Source: an uncultured Bacteroidales bacterium (GTDB lineage: Bacteria; Bacteroidota; Bacteroidia; Bacteroidales; Paludibacteraceae). From it: 39,061 nt of DNA. Location of the stretch: assembly GCA_946185835.1 (NCBI GenBank), contig CAMHKW010000018.1, positions 1 through 39,061 of the forward strand. Reading direction: 5' to 3'. A program made the translations under genes and the position numbers. This document shows positions 1 to 6,958 of the stretch, piece by piece (the stretch's first letter is position 1; every line of letters begins with the position of its first letter). The notes beneath the pieces were generated by a model that did not search any database, was not told the DNA's origin, and worked only from the letters and a program-made list of their open reading frames with translations.

Positions 1-216
1 ATATCAGCTTTTGCTTCTGAGGTGTTCATTATCGCTCGTGCTTTGGTTTCCATTTCACTTCCGTGAGCAAGGATGCTCGCGTTCCCGTAGATGTTATCGC
101 TTGTGCTTGTTTCTCATTTTGCTCGTGCTTTAGTCCTGTAGTGCGGTCTGTTGATTGTTTGTTATTTATAGTTTTCTGTTGATTGTTTGCTCTTTTTAGT
201 TAGAAGTTAATCAGAC
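1..216. other. Gene-free left edge with short direct repeats
   Basis: No convincing reading frame is visible here. The stretch is T-rich and carries degenerate copies of GCTCGTGCTTT near 33 and 121, plus a perfect 15-bp direct repeat TCTGTTGATTGTTTG at 147-161 and 175-189 (period 28). It lies beyond the pckA terminator, so it is probably spacer between pckA and a gene outside the window. Confidence 0.5.
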
Positions 217-250
217 AAAAAAAAGTCCGACTCTAAAGTCGGACTTTTTT
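217..250 (-). terminator. Rho-independent terminator of pckA
   Basis: AGTCCGAC (224-231) and GTCGGACT (238-245) form a perfect 8-bp stem with a 6-nt loop, flanked by an A-run on the left and a T-run on the right. Read on the minus strand it sits 19-52 nt after the pckA stop and ends in a U-tract. Its symmetry means it could also stop transcription arriving from the left. Confidence 0.9.
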
Positions 251-268
251 GCATTATAAATAAGCTGT

Positions 269-1873
269 TTAGAGTTGCGGACCGGCAGCTACCAATGCTT
301 TACCTGCTTCGTTGCCTTCGTATTTTACGAAGTTCTTGATGAAGCGTGATGCAAGGTCTTTAGCCTTCTCAACCCAGTCTTGCTCGTTGGCGTAGGTGTC
401 GCGCGGATCCAATATTTTAGGATCAACGCCCGGCAGCTCGGTAGGTACTTCGAAGTCGAAGAACGGAATCTTCTTTGTCGGGGCACTCTTGATCGAACCA
501 TCGAGGATGGCATCAATGATTCCGCGGGTGTCTTTAATAGAGATACGTTTGCCTGTACCGTTCCATCCGGTGTTAACAAGGTATGCCTTTGCACCTGACA
601 TCTTCATGCGCTTAACCAGTTCCTCTGCATATTTTGTAGGATGCAGCTCCAAGAATGCCTGACCGAAGCAAGCCGAGAAGGTAGGTGTAGGCTCGGTGAT
701 GCCGCGCTCTGTTCCGGCGAGTTTGGCTGTGAAACCGCTGAGGAAGTAGTACTTGGTCTGCTCGGGGGTAAGAATACTTACCGGAGGCAGTACTCCGAAA
801 GCATCGGCTGACAAGAAGATGACGTTCTGTGCAGCCGGACCTGCTGACTTAGGTCTTACTATTTTCTCGATATGGTTGATAGGATAACTTACGCGGGTGT
901 TCTCTGTCACTGATTTGTCGGCGAAGTTAATAACGCCGTTTTCATCTACAGTTACATTCTCCAACAGTGCGTCTCTTCTGATAGCGTTATAGATGTCGGG
1001 TTCCGACTCTTTGTCAAGGTTGATAACCTTAGCATAGCAGCCGCCTTCGAAGTTGAATACACCGTTGTCGTCCCATCCGTGTTCGTCATCGCCGATGAGC
1101 AGACGTTTCGGGTCGGTTGACAGAGTGGTCTTACCTGTACCTGACAGCCCGAAGAAGATAGCGGTGTTTTTGCCTTCCATGTCGGTGTTGGCTGAGCAGT
1201 GCATGGAAGCGATGCCGCGAAGAGGCAGGTAGTAGTTCATCATCGAGAACATACCTTTCTTCATCTCGCCGCCATACCATGTGTTCAAGATAACCTGCTC
1301 GCGCGAGGTGGTGTTGAAAGCAACGCAAGTCTCTGAGTTCAAACCGAGTTCTTTGTAGTTAGCCACCTTAGCAAGCGAAGCATTGTAGATAACGAAGTCG
1401 GGTTCGAAGTTCTCGAGTTCCTCGGCTGTAGGACGGATGAACATATTGGTTACGAAGTGTGCCTGCCATGCTACTTCTACGATGAAGCGAACAGCCATGC
1501 GGGTATCTTCGTTAGCGCCGCAGAAGGCATCAACTACGTACAGCGGTTTGCCAGACAGTTCTTTTACTGCAAGCTCTTTTACTTTTGCCCATACCTCTTC
1601 TGACATGGGGTGGTTGTCGTTCTTGTATTCGTCGGATGTCCACCATACAGTGTCGCGTGAGTTGTCGTCCATGACAATGTATTTGTCTTTAGGCGAGCGG
1701 CCGGTGTAAATGCCGGTCATCACATTAACTGCGTTAAGCTCTGTTAGTTGACCTTTCTCGTAGCCGGTAAGAGCAGGATTGGTCTCCTCGGCAAAGAGAT
1801 ACTCGTACGACGGATTGTGAGCCTTGATGGTGGCACCAACAATACCATACTTAGTTAAATCTAATTGTTTCAT
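269..1873 (-). CDS. pckA: Phosphoenolpyruvate carboxykinase (ATP)
   Basis: This cytosolic enzyme interconverts oxaloacetate plus ATP and phosphoenolpyruvate plus ADP plus CO2. In fermentative Bacteroidales it is usually thought to run in the carboxylating direction towards succinate. The 534-residue length matches the ATP-dependent family (about 540). Visible motifs are the substrate-binding RSPKDKY at 59-65, the P-loop [11 protein letters not shown] at 242-252, and the metal-binding GDDEHGW at 261-267. The start ATG is preceded by an AT-rich leader and a good promoter at 1955-1986. The gene stands alone, with its own terminator. It is divergent from everything to the right, across 820 bp of repeat-bearing spacer. 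Nothing in the reading frame looks damaged. Confidence 0.98.
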   Translation of the reverse strand: MKQLDLTKYGIVGATIKAHNPSYEYLFAEETNPALTGYEKGQLTELNAVNVMTGIYTGRSPKDKYIVMDDNSRDTVWWTSDEYKNDNHPMSEEVWAKVKELAVKELSGKPLYVVDAFCGANEDTRMAVRFIVEVAWQAHFVTNMFIRPTAEELENFEPDFVIYNASLAKVANYKELGLNSETCVAFNTTSREQVILNTWYGGEMKKGMFSMMNYYLPLRGIASMHCSANTDMEGKNTAIFFGLSGTGKTTLSTDPKRLLIGDDEHGWDDNGVFNFEGGCYAKVINLDKESEPDIYNAIRRDALLENVTVDENGVINFADKSVTENTRVSYPINHIEKIVRPKSAGPAAQNVIFLSADAFGVLPPVSILTPEQTKYYFLSGFTAKLAGTERGITEPTPTFSACFGQAFLELHPTKYAEELVKRMKMSGAKAYLVNTGWNGTGKRISIKDTRGIIDAILDGSIKSAPTKKIPFFDFEVPTELPGVDPKILDPRDTYANEQDWVEKAKDLASRFIKNFVKYEGNEAGKALVAAGPQL

Positions 1874-1954
1874 GTTGTTATTTGTTATTTTATGTTGATG
1901 TATATAGTATTTATCCTTATTCCGGATTGCGTTTATCCCTACTTTTTCATGCTA

Positions 1955-1986
1955 CAAAAATACGCTTTTTTTTTGATATGAACAAA
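1955..1986 (-). promoter_or_regulatory. Promoter of pckA
   Basis: On the minus strand TATTTTTG (1962-1955) matches TAnnTTTG and TTTG (1986-1983) lies exactly 20 nt upstream, the classic Bacteroidota sigma-ABfr spacing. It would give a leader of about 75 nt before the pckA ATG. The stretch 1987-2092 upstream shows nothing recognisable. Confidence 0.75.
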
Positions 1987-2092
1987 TTTTTTGTCATAAC
2001 ACCTTAAAAAGGCAACTATTGCAAATTCCACATGCCAATCGCTGAGTTGACATATTCCGTAAAGTAGTATTTCGTCCGACTCTTCGTATTGG

Positions 2093-2280
2093 TATTGACA
2101 TGGTAGAGGCTTAATATTGGCTTATTATTGGCATGGTATTGGCTTATTATTGGCTTAGTCGTGGCTTTTTATTGCTGCTATGTAGTGGTGAGTAATGACG
2201 GGTAGTGTTTTTTTTAGTGTCTCGGTATTGCCTCAGTAGTGTCTCGGTGAAAAATGGTGCATTTGGTGCATTTGGTGCAT
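2093..2280. repeat. Composite 11-bp / 9-bp tandem array (copy 1)
   Basis: From 2093 the sequence breaks into 11-mers of the form TATTGGCTTAT: TATTGACATGG, TAGAGGCTTAA, TATTGGCTTAT, TATTGGCATGG, TATTGGCTTAT, TATTGGCTTAG and TCGTGGCTTTT. It degrades, then resumes at 2214-2247 as TTAGTGTCTCGG, TATTGCCTCAG, TAGTGTCTCGG. A second array follows immediately, three perfect-to-near 9-mers (A/T)TGGTGCAT at 2254-2280. The same two-part layout recurs at 17913-18040. It lies between the divergent pckA promoter and the plus-strand promoter at 2426. I do not recognise it as a named element. The following 2281-2425 holds nothing I can call. Confidence 0.75.
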
Positions 2281-2425
2281 AAAAATGAATGGCAGAGTGC
2301 GTGTGGTGATTTTGTGCAGTCGACTCGAAGTGTTCTTTTTTGAGTACTGAATTGCAACCCCGACATTGCAAACCGAGAAATTCTGTTTTAAAAATATGCT
2401 TTTTAACATATTTTTTCGGCATTTA

Positions 2426-2457
2426 TTTGCGCATATCCGAAAAGTGCAGTACTTTTG
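2426..2457 (+). promoter_or_regulatory. Promoter of the mini-transcription unit
   Basis: TTTG (2426-2429) and TACTTTTG (2450-2457) are separated by exactly 20 nt, matching the Bacteroidota -33/-7 consensus. Transcription would start near 2460-2464. The next annotated gene is 230 nt away, and a terminator intervenes at 2504. Confidence 0.75.
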
Positions 2458-2461
2458 CACC

Positions 2462-2532
2462 GTGTTTTTCATGGTATTAGATTTAAGGTTAAGTAAAGAT
2501 TGTGGTTGTCGGGAGACAACCCTTCTTTTTTT
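2462..2532 (+). ncRNA. Candidate small RNA (about 70 nt) or 21-codon leader
   Basis: The unit runs from a strong promoter (2426-2457) to a rho-independent terminator: GGTTGTC (2504-2510), loop GGGA, GACAACC (2515-2521), then a T-rich tract. The transcript would be roughly 70 nt. Inside it an ATG at 2471 opens a 21-codon frame (begins MVLDLRL, ends TAG 2534-2536) that reads straight through the hairpin, so it may instead be a peptide-coding mini-gene. The segment from 2471 to about 2492 resembles sequence I recall from other Bacteroidales spacers, but I cannot name a family. A separate promoter for the next gene lies beyond the terminator. Confidence 0.6.
2504..2532 (+). terminator. Terminator of the mini-transcription unit
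   Basis: A perfect 7-bp stem, GGTTGTC/GACAACC, with a GGGA tetraloop is followed by a T-rich tract (2522-2532). It separates the small unit from the potD-like gene, which has its own promoter downstream. Confidence 0.8.
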
Positions 2533-2585
2533 ATAGCAACAGCACACTAAAGTTGTCTGTTATCGAAGGTACATGAAGTTCAGTA

Positions 2586-2617
2586 TTTGTGTATGTTGCT
2601 ATTTTTATTTATCTTTG
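2586..2617 (+). promoter_or_regulatory. Promoter of the potD-like gene
   Basis: TTTG (2586-2589) and TATCTTTG (2610-2617) have a 20-nt spacer. A dyad TGCAGC (2616-2621) / GCTGCA (2629-2634) straddles the predicted start of transcription. The leader to the ATG at 2696 would be about 75 nt. Confidence 0.75.
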
Positions 2618-2695
2618 CAGCGTTTTTAGCTGCAGAGATATTTTGTTTATATGCAGCTGTGCTTTTACTATTAACAATTTAATTTATTAAGCTAA

Positions 2696-4012
2696 ATGAA
2701 AAAAGTTAACTCTTTTTTGCTGGCGATATTTATGTTTGCCGGTGTTTTTTCGGTGAGTGCTGCCGATCGTGCTCACTCTCTTAAGGTTTATAACTGGGCT
2801 GACTACATCGATGAGAATGTACTCAAGAATTTCCCGGTGTGGTATAAGCAAATGACCGGTGAAGATGTAGAAGTCATATATCAGACTTTTGACATCAACG
2901 AATCGATGCTTACTGAGATTGAAGTAGGTAAAGAGGACTACGACGTCATTTGTCCGTCGGAGTATATTATCGAGCGCATGCTAAAGCAAAAGCTTTTACA
3001 GAAGATAGATAAGCAGCTTATTCCCGACTCGTTACGATATTTTGACAATGTAGCACCTTTCGTGGTAGATAAGTTCGCTCAGATGAGTAAGACCGAGAAC
3101 GTAAGCGACTATACAGCAGGCTATATGTGGGGTACGACGGGTTTCCTGTATAATCCCTCTTTCGTTAAAAGCGATGAGTTGCGCAGCTGGGGAGCTATCT
3201 TGAACGAGAAGTTCCAAGACCGTATCTTTATGAAAGATGCCTTCCGCGATGTATATTCGGTGATAGTATTATATGCTTACAGAGAGCAAATCGAAAATGG
3301 CGAGCTCACTCGCGATGAGCTTGTAGAGCATATCACTGCCGAGCGTATCGAGGCCGTCGAGAAAATTCTTACAGAAGCCAAACCTCAAATAGCAGGTTGG
3401 GAAGTGGACTTTGGCAAAGAAGAGATGACCAAAGGGCGTGCATGGATGAACCTGAGTTGGTCGGGTGATGCACAGTGGGCTATCGAAGAAGCAAAAGAAG
3501 TGGGTGTTGAGCTCGATTATATCGTTCCCGAAGAAGGCTCTAACGTATGGTTCGATGGATGGTGCATACCTATATATGCTAAAAATACCAAAGCAGCCTC
3601 GTGGTTTATCAACTATATGTGTATACCCCAAAACGCCATTGCCAACATGGAAGAGATAGGTTATGTGTCGGTTATCGCTTCGCCTGAGGTGTTAGAGTGG
3701 GCTAACGACGAAGAGAACGAGCAAACTGTTGACCTTACTTATTTCTTCGGAGAGGAGGCTAACGCCGTGCATGCTAACCCTGTACTCTACCCCGATCGCT
3801 CTATCATCGAGAGATGTGCACTCATGCACGATGCGGGCGAACAAAGCGAAGAGTTGCTGCGCATGTGGAACCGCGTGAAAGGCGACAACCTTAATGCTAC
3901 GATGCTGGTAGTAGTGGTAGTGGTATTGCTGCTTCTCATTGCATTCCTCGTGATGCAAGTCGTGACCAAACGTAATGCCAAGAAAGCACAGTTCCGTAGA
4001 AACAGAAAGTAA
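2696..4012 (+). CDS. PotD-like extracellular solute-binding protein with C-terminal membrane anchor
   Basis: The mature part matches the spermidine/putrescine-binding (PotD/PotF) type of periplasmic protein, with an early LKVYNWADYID segment typical of polyamine binders. A signal peptide covers about residues 1-22 (cleavage after VSA). The body runs to about 400. Unlike classical PotD, it ends in a hydrophobic helix at 403-423, rich in Val and Leu, followed by a strongly basic tail (424-438), so the protein would be fixed in the inner membrane facing the periplasm. No ATPase or permease gene lies next to it: upstream is pckA on the other strand and downstream is a TonB receptor after a terminator. 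The substrate is inferred from family resemblance only, and other small cationic ligands are possible. Confidence 0.85.
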   Translation: MKKVNSFLLAIFMFAGVFSVSAADRAHSLKVYNWADYIDENVLKNFPVWYKQMTGEDVEVIYQTFDINESMLTEIEVGKEDYDVICPSEYIIERMLKQKLLQKIDKQLIPDSLRYFDNVAPFVVDKFAQMSKTENVSDYTAGYMWGTTGFLYNPSFVKSDELRSWGAILNEKFQDRIFMKDAFRDVYSVIVLYAYREQIENGELTRDELVEHITAERIEAVEKILTEAKPQIAGWEVDFGKEEMTKGRAWMNLSWSGDAQWAIEEAKEVGVELDYIVPEEGSNVWFDGWCIPIYAKNTKAASWFINYMCIPQNAIANMEEIGYVSVIASPEVLEWANDEENEQTVDLTYFFGEEANAVHANPVLYPDRSIIERCALMHDAGEQSEELLRMWNRVKGDNLNATMLVVVVVVLLLLIAFLVMQVVTKRNAKKAQFRRNRK

Positions 4013-4047
4013 TACGATAGGAAGTACTACGACAATGAATATTAAAG

Positions 4048-4079
4048 TACCTCTGACCATTGGCCGGAGGTATTTTTTT
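4048..4079 (+). terminator. Terminator of the potD-like gene
   Basis: TACCTC (4048-4053) pairs with GAGGTA (4067-4072), and the latter runs into a T-tract. It lies 36 nt after the stop codon and ahead of the TonB-receptor promoters. Confidence 0.75.
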
Positions 4080-4086
4080 ATATATG

Positions 4087-4168
4087 TTTGTCGCGGCAAG
4101 CATGGTCCTTGCTATATTTGCGCGTCTAAAAATCGATTTGTTTATGCCAAAAGAAAATATTACCTTTG
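4087..4168 (+). promoter_or_regulatory. Tandem promoters of the TonB-dependent receptor
   Basis: Two matches are stacked. The upstream one is TTTG (4087-4090) with TATATTTG (4113-4120), 22-nt spacer. The downstream one is TTG (4138-4140) with TACCTTTG (4161-4168), 20-nt spacer. The downstream promoter gives a leader of about 60 nt to the ATG at 4232, which supports that start over the internal ATG at 4367. A small dyad CCCG (4180-4183) / CGGG (4192-4195) lies in the leader. I see no cobalamin-riboswitch-like structure. Confidence 0.65.
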
Positions 4169-4231
4169 TGCCCCATTTGCCCGAACGATAGCGGGTGAAA
4201 CATATTTTTATTCTTATTATCAATCATTTTT

Positions 4232-6316
4232 ATGCGAAGACCACAATTCGTTAAGAGTGTCACTTACCGCTTCCGGCGTTTCTCGCGCAAGAGTTATTCT
4301 GCTTTTCAGAGTATCCACAAGTGTGTTACTATAGGCAGAGTCTCGAAGCATATTTGCGATTGCGAGATGCTTAAAGCCGGACGGAGCGTAGCCGTTGTGA
4401 GCGTGTTGCTTGCATGTTCAGCTACCTTGTTGGCTACTCAGACCGAAGCTTCGAGCCTTCCCGATTGGCAGCAACTAACCTTAGAGGAGGTTGAGGTAGT
4501 TGCTCAGAAGGCTCAGCTGCAATCAGAAAATCTCCGAGTCGTTAACCGTATCTCCAAAGAAGAGATAGCTAAGTTGCCCGTTGTGTCGGTGGCAGACTTG
4601 CTCGACTACTTGCCGGGCGTGGATGCCCGAACGCGCGGAGTGAATGGAGCACAGACCGATATCTCCATTCGGGGCGGCACCTTCGACCAAGTCGTGATAA
4701 TGGTCAACGGACATAACATCACCGATGCTCAGACGGGTCATTATTCAGCTGACATACCTGTTGACATCGAACTTATCGACCATATCGAGATCCTCAATGG
4801 CACGTCGATGAACCGCTTTGGGCTTTCAGCTTTTTCTGGCGCCATCAACATTGTCACCATTTCCGCAAGTCAGCTCTGTGAAGCTAACCGCAAGCAGCAA
4901 GTAGCAGGCAAAGCAAAGCTGCAAGCCGGTAATTTCGGACTCTTCAATCCTATGGCGGCACTCGGCTACAAGGCAGGTCCTTCTTCTCTGCTTGCCGGAG
5001 TAAGTTATAATCAGTCGTCAGGCTACACCGACAACACCGACTACAAGATTGCCGATATATATTTGTCGAGCAATATCAGCAACAATACAGGCAGTTGGAA
5101 TGTGCAATTAGCCTCTCAGTATAAAGGAGCCGGTGCTAATAGTTTCTACTCACTTAAGTATCCCAATCAGTTCGATGCCACCAAGACGGCTCTCGCTACC
5201 GTCGATTGGTCGAAGTATTGGAATCGTTTCTACGTCCGTGCGGCTCTCAGCTATCGAGCTCACCACGACCGTTTTGAGCTTTTCCGCGAGACATGGAAAC
5301 CTGTTCAGGCTGCCGATTGGTATACCGGTCATAACTACCACCTCACTCAGGCGGCTTCAGCTAATGTAAGTGCACGATATATAACGCGAGTAGGTGCCAC
5401 TACCGCAGGTATCGAGTTCAGAAACGACAATATCTTGTCGAACGTGCTTGGCGAAGCAAGACCCGCACCCCAAAATTCAGTGTTTACCTATTCTAAAAAT
5501 CACTTCAACATAAACTATTTCTTACAGCAGACGATATTATGGCGTGACCTGTCGGTCGAGCTTGGCGTGTCCGGCAACTGGAACACCATGTTCAGCAATA
5601 ACATAGCCTGGACGGCTAACGTTAGTTACCTGTTCCCGCATAATATCAAGCTCTACGCCAATGCTAACCAAGGTGTTCGTTTGCCCACTTTTACCGACCT
5701 CTACTACAAAAGTGCCACTCAACAGGCTAATCCTCAGTTAAAGCCCGAGAAGTCTATCACCTCCGAACTCGGTTTGTCCTGGAGCGATGCTCATTTCTCG
5801 GCTCAAGCCACCGGCTACTATCGTTGGGGACGCGACATCATCGACTGGGTGCTTTTCCCGGGTGAAGAGCAATGGAAATCGCAAAACCTGACAGCGGTAA
5901 ATGCGTGGGGAGCGGAGGTGTATTTTTCGTATCGTCTCAATGCATGGCTGCGCCAGATCTCGGCTACTTATTCGTATTGTAACCTCTCGAAGCAAGCCGA
6001 TGGCTTCGTCTCTAAGTATGCTCTCGACTACCTGAAGCATAAGGTGGTGCTCAAACTCGACCATGGGATATGGAAGGACTTTGGTGCCTGCTGGACTCTG
6101 AACTGGCAACAACGCGTCGGCGACTATGCTGACGAGCAAGGTGACATACAGTCGTATAAGCCTGTCTTCCTCTTCGATGGCAGTATATATTGGGCAACGC
6201 CACGTATTAAAGTGGCTCTGAGTGCCACCAACTTATTGAATGTATCATACTTCGACTATGGTGGTATCCGGCAGCCCGGACGTTGGGTCAGAGCGCAAAT
6301 AACTTACAATTTCTGA
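4232..6316 (+). CDS. TonB-dependent outer-membrane receptor, BtuB-like
   Basis: This is a 22-strand-barrel receptor that takes up a scarce ligand (vitamin B12, haem or metal chelate) using TonB energy. A TonB-box-like LEEVEVVA lies near residue 85. The plug domain spans about 85-210 and includes DLLDYLPGVD, ISIRGG and IEILNG. The barrel follows and ends in an aromatic-terminated strand (ITYNF). The first 45 residues form a basic segment (RRFSRKSYSAF, then VTIG) before a hydrophobic signal region at about 50-70. Similar RKSYxxF...IG segments occur, from memory, at the start of other Bacteroidota receptors, and the promoter at 4138-4168 fits this start, so I kept ATG 4232. The alternative ATG at 4367 would leave an ordinary signal peptide. 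The ligand is not determinable. The gene is monocistronic, and no SusD partner is present. Confidence 0.9.
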   Translation: MRRPQFVKSVTYRFRRFSRKSYSAFQSIHKCVTIGRVSKHICDCEMLKAGRSVAVVSVLLACSATLLATQTEASSLPDWQQLTLEEVEVVAQKAQLQSENLRVVNRISKEEIAKLPVVSVADLLDYLPGVDARTRGVNGAQTDISIRGGTFDQVVIMVNGHNITDAQTGHYSADIPVDIELIDHIEILNGTSMNRFGLSAFSGAINIVTISASQLCEANRKQQVAGKAKLQAGNFGLFNPMAALGYKAGPSSLLAGVSYNQSSGYTDNTDYKIADIYLSSNISNNTGSWNVQLASQYKGAGANSFYSLKYPNQFDATKTALATVDWSKYWNRFYVRAALSYRAHHDRFELFRETWKPVQAADWYTGHNYHLTQAASANVSARYITRVGATTAGIEFRNDNILSNVLGEARPAPQNSVFTYSKNHFNINYFLQQTILWRDLSVELGVSGNWNTMFSNNIAWTANVSYLFPHNIKLYANANQGVRLPTFTDLYYKSATQQANPQLKPEKSITSELGLSWSDAHFSAQATGYYRWGRDIIDWVLFPGEEQWKSQNLTAVNAWGAEVYFSYRLNAWLRQISATYSYCNLSKQADGFVSKYALDYLKHKVVLKLDHGIWKDFGACWTLNWQQRVGDYADEQGDIQSYKPVFLFDGSIYWATPRIKVALSATNLLNVSYFDYGGIRQPGRWVRAQITYNF

Positions 6317-6334
6317 GCCGTAGGCAGGAAATAA

Positions 6335-6388
6335 TTTGTATAATGAAAAGATTTTACTAACTTTGCAGCCGTTCATGCGAACGGCTGC
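6335..6388 (+). promoter_or_regulatory. Promoter with 10-bp palindrome at the start site (lipoprotein gene)
   Basis: TTTG (6335-6338) and TAACTTTG (6358-6365) have a 19-nt spacer. A perfect inverted repeat, GCAGCCGTTC (6365-6374) and GAACGGCTGC (6379-6388) with a 4-nt loop, begins on the last base of the -7 box. It covers the transcription start. It could be an operator or a 5'-end RNA hairpin. Confidence 0.7.
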
Positions 6389-6439
6389 ATAAATGTTATA
6401 CGGCTATTATTCAAAATACTTGGATCTAAGACATAGATT

Positions 6440-6916
6440 ATGAAAAAAAGTGTTTACTTTTCTTTAGCATTGGCACTGATTGTGATGTTGGTGGCAAGTT
6501 GTTCCTTTGGTGGTTTTACCGAAGAGAAATATTCAGATAGTCAGCTTATCGGTCGTTGGACAGCTCCTTCTGCCTCTACTATCGACCCTGAGGGTGAGTT
6601 CCAATATTGGGTGTTTCAATCCGAGAAGGACGACGAAGGCGAGTTTCGCTACGGATATACATGGGATATGGGTGACCATACCGACTGGGACTATAGCGAA
6701 GGCGACTACGAGCAGTTCCTGCTAACCGAGGAATACCATGGTAATGGGTGGTTTAAGTGGAAGATCGACGGGAAAGAGCTGCATCTGTACCATTTTATGT
6801 CGTACGGATGGGCTGAGATACCGAAAGTATATACCATCACTAACCTAACCTCCTCTACCCTAACCTATAAGGATAGCTTTGGTAAGTCGTTCACTTTTAC
6901 CAAGGTAGTGGAATAA
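6440..6916 (+). CDS. Small lipocalin-like lipoprotein
   Basis: The 158-residue protein starts with a lipoprotein signal, basic MKK then a hydrophobic stretch and a VASC lipobox with Cys21, so it should be lipidated after export. The mature part is rich in Tyr, Trp, Asp and Glu. It has the short alternating strands and early LIGRWT motif seen in Bacteroidota lipocalin-like lipoproteins, and a final TYKDSFGKSFTFTKV strand pair. Its function and ligand are unknown. It has its own promoter with a strong palindrome and is followed 42 nt later by the AsmA-like gene, so it may be the first gene of an envelope operon. The lipoprotein call is firm and the lipocalin fold is tentative. Confidence 0.8.
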   Translation: MKKSVYFSLALALIVMLVASCSFGGFTEEKYSDSQLIGRWTAPSASTIDPEGEFQYWVFQSEKDDEGEFRYGYTWDMGDHTDWDYSEGDYEQFLLTEEYHGNGWFKWKIDGKELHLYHFMSYGWAEIPKVYTITNLTSSTLTYKDSFGKSFTFTKVVE

Positions 6917-6958
6917 TGCGTAATAATATCACTGGGTTTTACTTCAATATCGGAAGCT

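Noticed and set aside
2147..2547. Two overlapping minus-strand reading frames of 91 and 104 codons in the pckA-potD spacer
   Set aside because: They run through the tandem arrays, the plus-strand promoter and the terminator region, have no promoter of their own and show no recognisable domain. The repeated APNAP residues come from the 9-bp repeat.
4013..4231. Cobalamin riboswitch upstream of the BtuB-like receptor
   Set aside because: The leader from the nearer promoter is only about 60 nt, and no B12-box-like sequence or multi-stem structure was seen.
4367..6316. Shorter start for the TonB receptor at ATG 4367
   Set aside because: It would give a tidy signal peptide, but the promoter position and the receptor-like RKSY...VTIG segment favour ATG 4232. 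Kept as an alternative only.
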